Shown here in pieces: positions 51,120 through 59,266 of a stretch of DNA of 64,000 nt. A program made the position numbers and the translations under genes. The notes beneath the pieces are model-generated. The model did no database searches. It was not told the DNA's origin and worked only from the letters and a program-made list of their open reading frames with translations. The DNA lies in the NCBI RefSeq assembly GCF_041929235.1, contig NZ_JBHFNP010000029.1:62001-126000 (forward strand), in the 5' to 3' direction. Numbering within the stretch: the stretch's first letter is position 1; each line of letters starts with the position of its first letter. The DNA comes from Microseira sp041929235. Its GTDB lineage: Bacteria > Cyanobacteriota > Cyanobacteriia > Cyanobacteriales > Aerosakkonemataceae.

Positions 51120-51980
51120 TCAGGGGCGTTGGACTACGGTGAGTCCTCGGCGTTGCATTGCTAGGGCTAACGCATCTGCTAGAGTCGCTTTTGTGACCAC
51201 ATCGCTCAAGTCTACGCCCAGGTGGACGATAGTTTGAGCTATTTGGGGACGGATACCGCTGATAATGCAGTCAGTCCCCATTAAACGGGCAGCTGCGACG
51301 GTTTTTAACAAATGCTGAGCCACTAGGGTATCCACAGTTGGCACGCCTGTAATATCGATAATCACGACTTGGGAACCAGTTGCGACAATTTGCTGCAACA
51401 GCGCTTCCATTACCACCTGAGTTCGTCCGCTGTCGAGGGTGCCGATCATCGGCAGTGCTAAAATACCTTCCCACAATTTGACGACGGGAGTTGATAGTTC
51501 CAGCATTTCCTCCTGCTGGCGTTGGATCACTTCCTCCCGCGCTTTTTGATAAACTTCGGTCGTCCAAAGTCCCAGCTGGTCTAATAAGGTGGTAGAAAGC
51601 CAAATTTCTTCAGCTAGGATCGCGCCTTCCTGTGCTAATTCTTGACTTAAGCGAGCAAACAACGGCTTTTTGAAGGAAAAAACAAAGTTGGCGATTTCCC
51701 TGGGGGAAAAGCCTTGCTGGACGCGGGAACGAGAAATATCTGCCAGCATTTGCCGCGTACTACCCCACTCTGGGGTTTGAATATCGCTCAAGTTCCCATG
51801 CTGTACGGCGCTACGCAACAAGCTGAGGAACTCGGAACATTGTTCGCGCAACTCGGATAGCTTCATGCGGTCATCCCGTCGAATACCCGAAGCGTCTAGT
51901 TCCTTCAACCAGTCTGCCAGCAAGTCGGCTTCGTATCTATCCAATATTTCTGCAATTCTATTTTTGCTTTTCAAGACCAT
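51120..51980 (-). CDS. rsbR: Stressosome sensor RsbR
   Basis: 286 residues. The N-terminal half (1-150) is helical, with REIANFVFSFKKPLF near residue 94, as in RsbR proteins that sense signals by a non-haem globin-like or RsbRD-N domain. The C-terminal STAS domain starts near 160. S184 in GTLDSGRTQ and T218 in DITGVPTVDTLVAQ are 34 residues apart, the same spacing as T171 and T205 phosphorylated in Bacillus RsbR. It heads the rsb group on the minus strand. The start ATG follows GGGGGACTTAATTCA, giving a plausible but distant ribosome binding site. Confidence 0.92.
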   Translation of the reverse strand: MVLKSKNRIAEILDRYEADLLADWLKELDASGIRRDDRMKLSELREQCSEFLSLLRSAVQHGNLSDIQTPEWGSTRQMLADISRSRVQQGFSPREIANFVFSFKKPLFARLSQELAQEGAILAEEIWLSTTLLDQLGLWTTEVYQKAREEVIQRQQEEMLELSTPVVKLWEGILALPMIGTLDSGRTQVVMEALLQQIVATGSQVVIIDITGVPTVDTLVAQHLLKTVAAARLMGTDCIISGIRPQIAQTIVHLGVDLSDVVTKATLADALALAMQRRGLTVVQRP

Positions 51981-52096
51981 TGAATTAAGTCCCCCTCCTG
52001 AAGCTGCTTAAAGCTTACTGTAAAAAAATACTCTATCTGCTGGTTGGGAAAAGTCTATATTTAGATAGATGTTTGTTTCGCCATATTGATATTTTG

Positions 52097-52268
52097 CACC
52101 AATCTCATAGCCCGCTGTGGGAATAAATTCCCTGTCTCACAGCGAACGTCGGTTAAAACGGACGGGTTTGATGGATTGTAGAGACGTTACATGTAACGTC
52201 TCTCCACAATACATGTAACGTCTCTACAATCCGGAAATTTATTTTCGGGCGGGTTGGGAGATTGGTGC
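52097..52268. repeat. 172-bp foldback element with 22-bp palindrome
   Basis: Terminal arms GCACCAATCTC (52097-52107) and GAGATTGGTGC (52258-52268), inner arms AGCCCGC..GGGAATAAATTCC and AAATTTATTTTCGGGCGGG. The centre holds GAGACGTTACATGTAACGTC (part of a 22-bp perfect palindrome at about 52181-52202) and a second ACATGTAACGTCTC copy. It is the sister of 28121-28281 and lies between divergent or convergent gene ends of rsbR and the nucleotidyltransferase. Confidence 0.85.
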
Positions 52269-52292
52269 CAGCTCTGAACATATTTACTTTTC

Positions 52293-55130
52293 CTATCTTT
52301 GGGGATAGCGTTGTGCTAGATATGCCAGGGCAGAGGTGCGATCGCTCACTTCTCCATCCAATGTTGCTACTAGCAGGGCATCGAGTATTTCTTTAAACTG
52401 ACGCCCTGGTTTATATCCTAGCGCTTTTAAGTCGTTGCCATTCAAGGGTGCTTTAATATGGCTCAACTCGCTCAAATAACGCCAAATTTGGTGTCTGACC
52501 TCGCGGGGACTAAAGGCAGCGATTAAAATTAAGGTTGGCAGCTGGTATTGACGCAGCAGCAACACAATTTCACTCATGCGTTCGCACTTGGGTAAAGATT
52601 CTACAATATTAGTTTTAGCCTCTTGTAGCTGACTCAACCGCTGAATGCTATCTGCGGGTAACTGAAGATTTGAAGCAACTTTTCCAGGATAAGGCGGTTT
52701 TAAGGCAGCAATTAAAACTTCCAGACGCATTTGCCAGTGTTCTAGAGTTTTTTCCCGGTCAAACTGTCGCAAACAGCGGTCTACTAAACGCACTTGCCAC
52801 CACAATTGTTCGGTTAATTCTAGGGTGGGATGGATGCAGCGCAAAGCGCCCAATTCTGCTAGCAAGCGCAATGCGGGTTTCCAATAGGGAGCGTGCAAGA
52901 TGTATTTTAATTCGCTTTTGAGCCGAGTTTCTAGGGCGGGGGCGCGGCTATTTTTTTCTTGAATTTGTTCGTAAATCCCGCTGGCGATCGCGTGTCTAAT
53001 ATATCCTTGCGTCTGGGGTTCAATTTCAAATCCCAACCGCACCGCAAACCTGACGGCGCGATAAATCCGCGTCGGATCTTCAATAAAACTATTCGCGTGC
53101 AATACTCGAATTTGTCTTGCTTGTAAATCTAATAACCCGCCAAAAAAATCGAGCAGTTTACCGGCGCGGGGCGCAGTTATTCGCACTGCGAGGGCGTTAA
53201 TAGTAAAATCGCGACGGTAGAGGTCTTGGCGAATCGAACTCGCTTCGACTTCTGGATTCGCCGCCGGATAAGGATAAAATTCAGTTCTAGCTGTGGCAAT
53301 ATCTACCCAGAGATTATCTAATTCTGGATCTTTATGCCACAACAAAGCAGCAGTTTGAAACGCGCCGTGAATTTCTAATCGGGAATGGGGATAAATTTTT
53401 TGCAATTCCTTGGCTAATTTTACCCCAGCACCCGCATCCGCCGATTGATGAAATCCATCCACAACCATATCAATATCTTGCAGGGCGATGGGGGAATTGA
53501 TATCTTCACCTTCAGCATTATCAGCTAACAGTAAGTCTCGCACCGCACCGCCTACCAAGTAAAGATGCCAACCGCGTTTTTCCGCAGCATTGGCGGCAGA
53601 GGAGAGGAGTTGCCAAAGTGGGGGGGAAATCCGATCGCGCAAATGAGAAAGCGGCAAGGGACAATAAGAAAGATTCCCGTTTCTTTCCCTTTCTGGGTCT
53701 ATTTCTCGCCCCCTGGTTTTATCTTGGTGCAACTGTCGCAAAACATCGGTGCGCGTCACAATTCCCACTAACCGATCGTTTTCCAATACCGGCAACCGTC
53801 CGATATCGTAAGTCACCATAATCGACTCAATTTCTGTGAGCGGCGTATCGGGGGTAATAGTTTTTAAATTGGTCGTCATGTAGCCTTTTACCGGCGCGTG
53901 AGCAAACCCGTGATGCAAGGCAATATCGATATCGCGCCGCGAAATAACGCCCACCAATTCATCTTTTGCGTTGACTACAGATAAACCCGAATGACCGTAT
54001 CGTAATAAAACGCGCTGCGCTTCTCCTACGGTAGTTTCTGGGCGAATTGTTCTGACTGGCGATGACATTAATTCTCGCGCCGTCGGGGGTTGTTGAATTT
54101 GCGCCGTTAGTTGTTCTACCAATCGTTCTAAAGCAGGCTGCGGCTCGACGCCTTTTAGAATTAAAGAAGCAGCTTGGGAATGTCCGCCGCCTCCCAAAGG
54201 TTGAAATAATTGGTTGAGGTCAACGCCTTCGATTTGACTGCGACCAATTACAGTTAATCGCAAATTTGAGATTTCTGATGGCAGATTTAAAGCCGCATCT
54301 TTCTCTTCATTTGCATCTGACCGCGCCGCATATTCCGCTGCCAGCAGCAACGCATCGCTTTCGGTAATTTCTACTAACCGGGAAGCGAGACTAGACAACC
54401 CTGGAATATAACCAGGAGTTGGCAGCAGCACCCAGGAAATTGTATAGCCCCACTGGGTTGTTTTTTGTAATTTTTCTAACGCTTCTTTTAAAAGGTGTTG
54501 CAATTTGGGGGATAGTCCCGGATCGATATATTCTGCAATTACCGGTAAACTTGCCCCTTGCGCCATCAACCAAGCTAAAGCAGCAGCATCTCGCGGTGTG
54601 GCGCCATCATAAGTTAGCGAACCCGTATCGACATGGATACCCAGTGCCATCACCGTCGCTTCCGCAGGCGTCAGAATGGGAACTGTTGGGCAGGTATAGT
54701 CAACATTCTCCTCTGCTCCTCTGCTCCTCTGCTCCTCTGCTAATTTTTGTAAGTGTTCGACGATCAGGGTAGTCGTGGCGCCGACGGGTTCGATTTGGGA
54801 TCGCGTAGCGGGGATATCGGTGAGAGCGTTGGGGTGGTGGTCGTAAACTACAATTTCGGTAAGGTGGGGTAAGTCGAACCATTCGGAGGCTTTACCAGTG
54901 CGATCGCGCAATTGGGTATCAACTACAACAATCGAGCGAATCTTTTTAGGATTAACCGAGCGACGTTCAATTAAAGCATACTCGTCCCGGTGCAATGCCA
55001 AAAAATCCCGCACCGCCGGATGAGCGCCGCCTGTGAGGACGATTTTCGCCCCTGGTTTGAGCCGCGTCAACCCGACAGCAGCGCCCAAGGCATCAAAATC
55101 AGCAGTAGTGTGGCATAAAACTAAATCCAT
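52293..55130 (-). CDS. DHH phosphoesterase-CBS-tRNA nucleotidyltransferase fusion
   Basis: About 945 residues. DHH/DHHA1 part (1-350: HTTADFDALGAAVG, VVDTQL, VVYDHHPNA, GGGGHSQAA), two CBS domains (about 360-485), then a class II polymerase-beta nucleotidyltransferase with LYLVGGAVRDLLL, DIDMVV, RRDFTINALA and EDPTRIYRAVRFAVRLGF. In cyanobacteria and Aquifex such fusions are A-adding enzymes that work with a separate CC-adding enzyme; I infer that here. Residues LAEEQRSRGAEEN come from a CTCCTCTG octamer repeat and ISNLRL from another repeat. The start MDLVLCH (55130) is preferred, because MTHAL before it is translated heptamer repeat. Confidence 0.92.
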   Translation of the reverse strand: MDLVLCHTTADFDALGAAVGLTRLKPGAKIVLTGGAHPAVRDFLALHRDEYALIERRSVNPKKIRSIVVVDTQLRDRTGKASEWFDLPHLTEIVVYDHHPNALTDIPATRSQIEPVGATTTLIVEHLQKLAEEQRSRGAEENVDYTCPTVPILTPAEATVMALGIHVDTGSLTYDGATPRDAAALAWLMAQGASLPVIAEYIDPGLSPKLQHLLKEALEKLQKTTQWGYTISWVLLPTPGYIPGLSSLASRLVEITESDALLLAAEYAARSDANEEKDAALNLPSEISNLRLTVIGRSQIEGVDLNQLFQPLGGGGHSQAASLILKGVEPQPALERLVEQLTAQIQQPPTARELMSSPVRTIRPETTVGEAQRVLLRYGHSGLSVVNAKDELVGVISRRDIDIALHHGFAHAPVKGYMTTNLKTITPDTPLTEIESIMVTYDIGRLPVLENDRLVGIVTRTDVLRQLHQDKTRGREIDPERERNGNLSYCPLPLSHLRDRISPPLWQLLSSAANAAEKRGWHLYLVGGAVRDLLLADNAEGEDINSPIALQDIDMVVDGFHQSADAGAGVKLAKELQKIYPHSRLEIHGAFQTAALLWHKDPELDNLWVDIATARTEFYPYPAANPEVEASSIRQDLYRRDFTINALAVRITAPRAGKLLDFFGGLLDLQARQIRVLHANSFIEDPTRIYRAVRFAVRLGFEIEPQTQGYIRHAIASGIYEQIQEKNSRAPALETRLKSELKYILHAPYWKPALRLLAELGALRCIHPTLELTEQLWWQVRLVDRCLRQFDREKTLEHWQMRLEVLIAALKPPYPGKVASNLQLPADSIQRLSQLQEAKTNIVESLPKCERMSEIVLLLRQYQLPTLILIAAFSPREVRHQIWRYLSELSHIKAPLNGNDLKALGYKPGRQFKEILDALLVATLDGEVSDRTSALAYLAQRYPQR
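54709..54739. repeat. CTCCTCTG octamer repeat inside the nucleotidyltransferase frame
   Basis: About four CTCCTCTG units in the DHH coding part. On the coding strand they give EEQRSRGAEE, an acidic-basic insert in the DHH domain. Confidence 0.8.
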
Positions 55131-55133
55131 CAG

Positions 55134-55238
55134 CGCATGGGTCATGGGTCATGGGTCATGGGTCATGGGCTATGGGTCATGGGGCATCAAGGGTGCGAGA
55201 CTGATGACCAATTACCAATTACCCATTACCGATTACCT
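55134..55238. repeat. GGGTCAT and CAATTAC heptamer arrays
   Basis: (GGGTCAT)n at 55136-55184, then CAATTAC/CCATTAC units at 55207-55238, in the gap between the nucleotidyltransferase start and psbZ. The first array could create a false upstream start for the nucleotidyltransferase. Confidence 0.85.
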
Positions 55239-55369
55239 AAATTTTGACATCTGACTGTTGTAGCGGGTCATTTTTTGGTAGCGTACTACTGGGGGAGATC
55301 GAGACCCTCTTGGGCTGCAAGCTGTACCGTTGTTTGATCGACTCGATTGCTGTATTGGGAGAAACCGAA

Positions 55370-55558
55370 ATGACAATTTTGTTTCAATTAGCTTTATTAG
55401 CTCTGGTTGTGATGTCGTTTGTGATGGTAGTTGGCGTTCCAGTCGCCTATGCTTCCCCCCAGAATTGGGATCAATCGAAAAGATTGCTCTGGCTCGGTTC
55501 TGGCGTCTGGATCGCTCTGGTGCTTCTGGTAGCAGTGTTGAACTCGTTTGTGGTTTAA
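55370..55558 (+). CDS. psbZ: Photosystem II protein PsbZ (Ycf9)
   Basis: 62 residues with two membrane helices: MTILFQLALLALVVMSFVMV followed by VGVPVAYASPQNWDQSKRLL and the second helix WIALVLLVAVLNSFVV. The VPVAYASPQNW link is diagnostic for PsbZ, which stabilises the photosystem II-antenna contact in the thylakoid membrane. The ATG 55370 follows GGGAGAAACC. The frame is open upstream to 55244 but that part has no family sequence. It proves oxygenic photosynthesis. Confidence 0.97.
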   Translation: MTILFQLALLALVVMSFVMVVGVPVAYASPQNWDQSKRLLWLGSGVWIALVLLVAVLNSFVV

Positions 55559-56253
55559 CTCAGTTTATTGGTAATTGGTCATTGGTAATAGGTCATTGCT
55601 TAGCTATTTTACCCATTACCTATTACCTATTAAATCAAGTTGCTACTCGAAAAGATCCGACAAGAGCGGGCAAGACAAATAGAAGTGCAGCAGACTGACT
55701 TCTGCCCGCTCTTTTCGGCTCGCTCCTACCCAACAAGATCATCCAAAAGCTAAATTTATGAGGATGCAAATGAGCAGCCAGTGAGAGAAATTTTATCCAA
55801 AAATCCTGTCTGGCATTAGCTTGATTAGTATTCTATTAAGCATCTGTCATTTGACATCTGATATCATCTTGATGATGTATAGCTTTGACAGGAATTACGC
55901 AAAGAAACCGGGTTTATATGAAAAATCGTTGCTTGGGAAACTATAGATATAGGTCGAAACAAAGGTGATGGCATCGACGTGGGTAAGTTTTGTTTGAGAA
56001 GAGCATCCGCGAAGGCATAAATAACTCAAGTTGCTAGTTATCTCATGCATAGCAGCTAATGGCGTTCCCAGGCAAGAGCCGTGGGAACGAGGCTAATGGC
56101 TAATGTCAGTAAAAATCCAAGATTAGCAATTAGCAATTAGCAAGCTTGCAACCCCGAAGTTTATAACTAGCAACTTGCGTTAAATAGTAATAATTTCCTT
56201 GTGGAAGCTGTTTAATTTTTGAACGCGCGTTAGCGCTAGGACGCCAAGAGAAG
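55559..56253. repeat. Gene-free repeat-rich stretch
   Basis: Heptamer array TTGGTAA/TACCCAT at 55567-55632; single GAAACCGGGTTT arm near 55905; foldback pair TAACTCAAGTTGCTAGTTAT (56022-56041) with its complement at 56163-56183; inside it the dispersed repeat GGCGTTCCCAGGCAAGAGCC (about 56059) and a CAATTAG array (56121-56142). I see no gene. AAGAGAAG before 56254 is the ribosome binding site of the next gene. Confidence 0.75.
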
Positions 56254-57096
56254 TTGAGAAGATTTTGGAGTTTTTGTTTAGTATTAGCGTGGCTGCTCTG
56301 GGGTGGAGAGGCGCTAGCTGGGCCTTTGGCTGATAGGTTGGCGCAATTTCCTAACTGGGATGGTAAACCGCCCGTGCAGGCGGTTGTGGGGGCTTTTGAT
56401 TTGATTTATCCTGATTGGATGGTAGGGACTTGGAAGGTTACGAGTACTTTGGTAGATTTGGCGGCTCCGTTAGCACCCAATATTGTAACGCCAGGGTTTG
56501 AAAGTAATCGTCGGTATCTGAATCAACCAATAACTTTTCAGGTGCGATTTCAAGTGGTTAATCCAAGTAATCTAGCATTGTCAATTTTCAATCCAAAATC
56601 CCCATTCCCAGGTAGGAACCTGGGAACGAGACAATTCCCAGGTAGGAACCTGAGAACGAGACAAAATCCAAAATTCGCGGGTTTGGTGGTGGCGGATCGC
56701 GCTTTTAATGGGTTGAATATTGGCAAGGCGGTTTTGGGCGATCGCTCAATTCTATCGGTTAAGGTCGATCCGGATAATCCCAATCGTCAAATTACTTATC
56801 TCCCTGGCGAGCGCAAATTGGTTTCAGTTGTTACCTCTAGAGGAACCGAGATGCCTTCCCCCGATCTATTTATCAGCACGGAAGTTTGTCAGCAAGTGTT
56901 TCGGGGAACAAAAGATATATACTTAAATGAGGTAGAAACCACAACGGCTTATCGAAACCAAAAAACACCAGGAGCGTTAATCGAGGCAGATCAAATTACA
57001 GCGGTTTACCTGTCTCCCCAAGACCCGAATTACTTTGCTGCGGCTGAAAAGCCTGTTGTTTTGTATCGCTATCGGTTAGAATTATCTCCAATTTAA
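56254..57096 (+). CDS. Secreted DUF6816-like protein with 10-residue tandem insert
   Basis: 280 residues from TTG 56254, preceded by AAGAGAAG. The signal peptide (WSFCLVLAWLLWGGEALA) is cut before GPLADRLAQFPNWDGKPPVQ. The mature part has DLIYPDWMVGTWKVTSTLVD, APLAPNIVTPGFESNRRYLN and KPVVLYRYRLELSP. This matches, from memory, a family (DUF6816) shared by cyanobacteria and plastids, thought to be lumenal; function unknown. Between the two halves are FPGRNLGTRQ and FPGRNLRTRQ, encoded by a 30-bp unit repeated at 56604 and 56634 and not part of the family. The frame is intact. TTG start means modest translation. Confidence 0.75.
   Translation: MRRFWSFCLVLAWLLWGGEALAGPLADRLAQFPNWDGKPPVQAVVGAFDLIYPDWMVGTWKVTSTLVDLAAPLAPNIVTPGFESNRRYLNQPITFQVRFQVVNPSNLALSIFNPKSPFPGRNLGTRQFPGRNLRTRQNPKFAGLVVADRAFNGLNIGKAVLGDRSILSVKVDPDNPNRQITYLPGERKLVSVVTSRGTEMPSPDLFISTEVCQQVFRGTKDIYLNEVETTTAYRNQKTPGALIEADQITAVYLSPQDPNYFAAAEKPVVLYRYRLELSPI
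56604..56663 (+). repeat. Two tandem 30-bp units inside the DUF6816-like gene
   Basis: ATTCCCAGGTAGGAACCTGG.. at 56604-56633 and 56634-56663, one mismatch, each a small hairpin (CCAGGTAGGAACCTGG). The sequence is the dispersed TTCCCAGG..GGGAACGAG repeat also seen at 37000, 56064 and 57164. Confidence 0.92.
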
Positions 57097-57139
57097 AATT
57101 ACTAAAGTCAAAAAATAACTATCTTAACGTAAGTTGATA

Positions 57140-57290
57140 GTTAGATCCCAGGAAGCTGGTAATGGCGTTCCCAGACAAATCCGTGGGAACGAGGAGAATC
57201 GGTAATTGTCAGGATTCAACGACGAATCAATCCAATTACCAATTACCTATTACCAATGACCACTGGCAAAATCTAAAATCTAAAATCCAA
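57140..57290. repeat. Dispersed GGCGTTCCCAG repeat and CAATTAC heptamers
   Basis: GGCGTTCCCAGACAAATCCG to GGGAACGAGG (about 57163-57193) is the same family as 56059 and 37000. CAATTAC/TACCAAT units follow at 57232-57259 and AATCTAAA units at about 57269-57285. Confidence 0.8.
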
Positions 57291-57292
57291 AA

Positions 57293-57937
57293 ATGGTTCA
57301 ACCAAAGGTAATTTTTTTAGATGCCGTCGGGACGCTGTTTGGCGTTAAAGGTAGTGTGGGTGAAGTCTACGGTGAAATAGCGCGAGACTTTGGGGTGGAC
57401 GTTCCGGCGTCGGTGTTGGATGAAGCTTTCTACAAAAGCTTTCAGCAAAGCAGTCCGATGGCGTTCCCAGGGGTAGAATTAGAGCAGATAGTCGCACGTG
57501 AGTTTGAGTGGTGGAGTGCGATCGCTCGCTCAACCTTCCAAGCGGTTGGGGTTATCGACCAATTTAGCGAGTTTGAGACTTTCTTTATCCAACTGTATAC
57601 CCACTTTGCCACTGCCCTTCCCTGGAAAGTTTATCCTGATGTTCGTCCCGCTTTGGAACACTGGCACAACGCCGGGATTAAACTGGGGGTGGTGTCTAAT
57701 TTTGACTCCCGTTTATACTTGGTACTCAAAGCTCTCGATTTGGCAGAGTTTTTCACCTCGATTACAATTTCTACTGAAGTCGGTGCCGCAAAACCAGAAC
57801 CGGAAATTTTTATCAAGGGTTTGGAAAAACACTCGTGTCCCCCTGAAGCTGCATGGCACATCGGTGACAGCTTTGACGCAGATTATCAAGGAGCAAACGC
57901 GGTTGGTATCCGGGGAATCTGGCTGAAACGAACATAG
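57293..57937 (+). CDS. HAD family hydrolase (HDHD3-like)
   Basis: 214 residues. Haloacid dehalogenase-type phosphatase: motif I IFLDAVGTLF (nucleophile D9; the second Asp of DxD is replaced by V as in the HDHD3 group), motif II GVVSNFDSRL, motif III Lys in VGAAKPEPEIF, motif IV HIGDSFDADYQGANAVG. Its substrate is unknown and loss of the second Asp may weaken phosphatase activity. The ATG has no clear Shine-Dalgarno. The low-molecular-weight phosphatase follows 40 bp later on the same strand. Confidence 0.9.
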   Translation: MVQPKVIFLDAVGTLFGVKGSVGEVYGEIARDFGVDVPASVLDEAFYKSFQQSSPMAFPGVELEQIVAREFEWWSAIARSTFQAVGVIDQFSEFETFFIQLYTHFATALPWKVYPDVRPALEHWHNAGIKLGVVSNFDSRLYLVLKALDLAEFFTSITISTEVGAAKPEPEIFIKGLEKHSCPPEAAWHIGDSFDADYQGANAVGIRGIWLKRT

Positions 57938-57977
57938 AAGTGTAAAGTGATTAGAAACCAATTCATACTTGCGACGG

Positions 57978-58493
57978 ATGCAATACAAGCTACTCTTTGT
58001 CTGTTTGGGTAATATCTGCCGTTCGCCCTCGGCAGAAAATATTATGAATCACTTGATCGAGCAAGCGGGTTTGAGCGGCTCGATTATCTGCGATTCAGCT
58101 GGCACTTCTAGCTATCATATCGGTAGTCCGCCCGACCGCCGCATGGTTGCCGCTGCCAGCAAGCGGGGAATTCCGATGAAAGGTCATGCTCGTCAGTTTC
58201 ACAAAGAAGACTTGGAAAACTTCGATCTGATTCTGGCAATGGATCGCGATAATTACTCGGATATCCTCTTGCTCGATCGGGCGGGAAAATATCAGCACAA
58301 AGTACGACTGATGTGCGATTTCTGCACCCGTCATACTCTTAAAGAAGTTCCCGATCCCTACTATGGTGGAGCAGAGGGATTCAATCGGGTAATCGAGCTG
58401 CTATTGGACGCCTGTGAAGGGTTGTTGCAGTATATTGTCAACGATCGATTGTCATCTGTCACCACTCCTAAACAACTGACGACTGACGACTGA
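57978..58493 (+). CDS. Low-molecular-weight protein-tyrosine phosphatase
   Basis: 171 residues. The P-loop VCLGNICRSPSAENIM has the C-x5-R-S signature (nucleophile Cys near residue 8), and the catalytic Asp lies in KEVPDPYYGG. SAGTSSYHIGSPPDRRM matches the family. It dephosphorylates tyrosine or small phosphates. The start is ATG 57978; an in-frame TTG nine bases earlier is unlikely. The C-terminus runs into TTDD with a short repeat-like ending. It follows the HAD gene in one probable operon and is convergent with the LuxR regulator. Confidence 0.93.
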   Translation: MQYKLLFVCLGNICRSPSAENIMNHLIEQAGLSGSIICDSAGTSSYHIGSPPDRRMVAAASKRGIPMKGHARQFHKEDLENFDLILAMDRDNYSDILLLDRAGKYQHKVRLMCDFCTRHTLKEVPDPYYGGAEGFNRVIELLLDACEGLLQYIVNDRLSSVTTPKQLTTDD

Positions 58494-58496
58494 CAG

Positions 58497-59147
58497 CTAT
58501 TCCACCATGCGATTTTCCATGGCAAACCTCACCAGTTCTACCCGGTTATTGGTGCAGGTTTTTCTCAGCAGGCTGGTGACGTATTTTTCTACTGTACGGG
58601 GACTTAGGTGCAGATGCAACCCAATTTCACCATTCTTTTGACCGTGAGTCAGCAATTCCAGTACTTGCTGTTCTCGCTTAGTCAGCTTGCAGGTAATCGT
58701 GGAGATCGCCGTATTTTCATCCTGCTCTCCTGGCAAGGTTGATACCTGTTCCCGTAAAAGCGAGTCTTGGATTACCCGACTTCGATCCAGCAAGTTGCGA
58801 ATCATTGCCCCCAGTTCTTTGATGTCAAATGGTTTGGCTAGATAAAAATCGCATCCTAACCCATAAGCTCGAATGCGTTCCTCGGTATTAGTTCGCGCGG
58901 TTAAAAAGATTACAGGTAGCAGGCGGAATTCTGGTCGCTGACGTACTCGCCGCACGAGTTCGTAGCCATCCATTTTTGGCATCACAATATCTGTCACGAG
59001 CAAGTGCGGTTGATACGCTTCGACTAAATCCAGCGCTTCTTGACCATTCTTAGCCGTCATGACCATATAACCGGACATTTCCAGGTAATCGCTGACAGAC
59101 AAGCGAATCCCTGGGTCATCATCTACAAATACAATCAGCAATGACAT
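58497..59147 (-). CDS. ycf29: NarL/LuxR-type response regulator (Ycf29-like)
   Basis: 216 residues. Receiver at 1-125 (IVFVDDDPGIRLSVSDYLEM, phospho-Asp in HLLVTDIVMPKMDGY, Thr in PVIFLTART, Lys in FYLAKPFD), a short linker and a LuxR-type HTH (KLTKREQQVLELLTHGQKNG, then LHLHLSPRTVEKYVTSLLRK). The KREQQVLEL..G..N.EI pattern and the red-algal plastid similarity of this protein support Ycf29, though the identification is by recollection. The partner kinase is not adjacent. It converges on the phosphatase gene with three bases between stops. Confidence 0.8.
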   Translation of the reverse strand: MSLLIVFVDDDPGIRLSVSDYLEMSGYMVMTAKNGQEALDLVEAYQPHLLVTDIVMPKMDGYELVRRVRQRPEFRLLPVIFLTARTNTEERIRAYGLGCDFYLAKPFDIKELGAMIRNLLDRSRVIQDSLLREQVSTLPGEQDENTAISTITCKLTKREQQVLELLTHGQKNGEIGLHLHLSPRTVEKYVTSLLRKTCTNNRVELVRFAMENRMVE

Positions 59148-59266
59148 GGAGCACAGATGGCTAGCATCCCTATCCCTAGCCTATGTTAAGACGACCCAAA
59201 ACGTGGATACCCTGACCAATTTTTTTAAAGAAAATCGATTTTTAAGTTACTGTCCCAAGTTAGATC

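Noticed and set aside
55131..55145. Start at MTHAL for the tRNA nucleotidyltransferase fusion
   Set aside because: These codons come from the GGGTCAT array; MDLVLCH is the family-like start.
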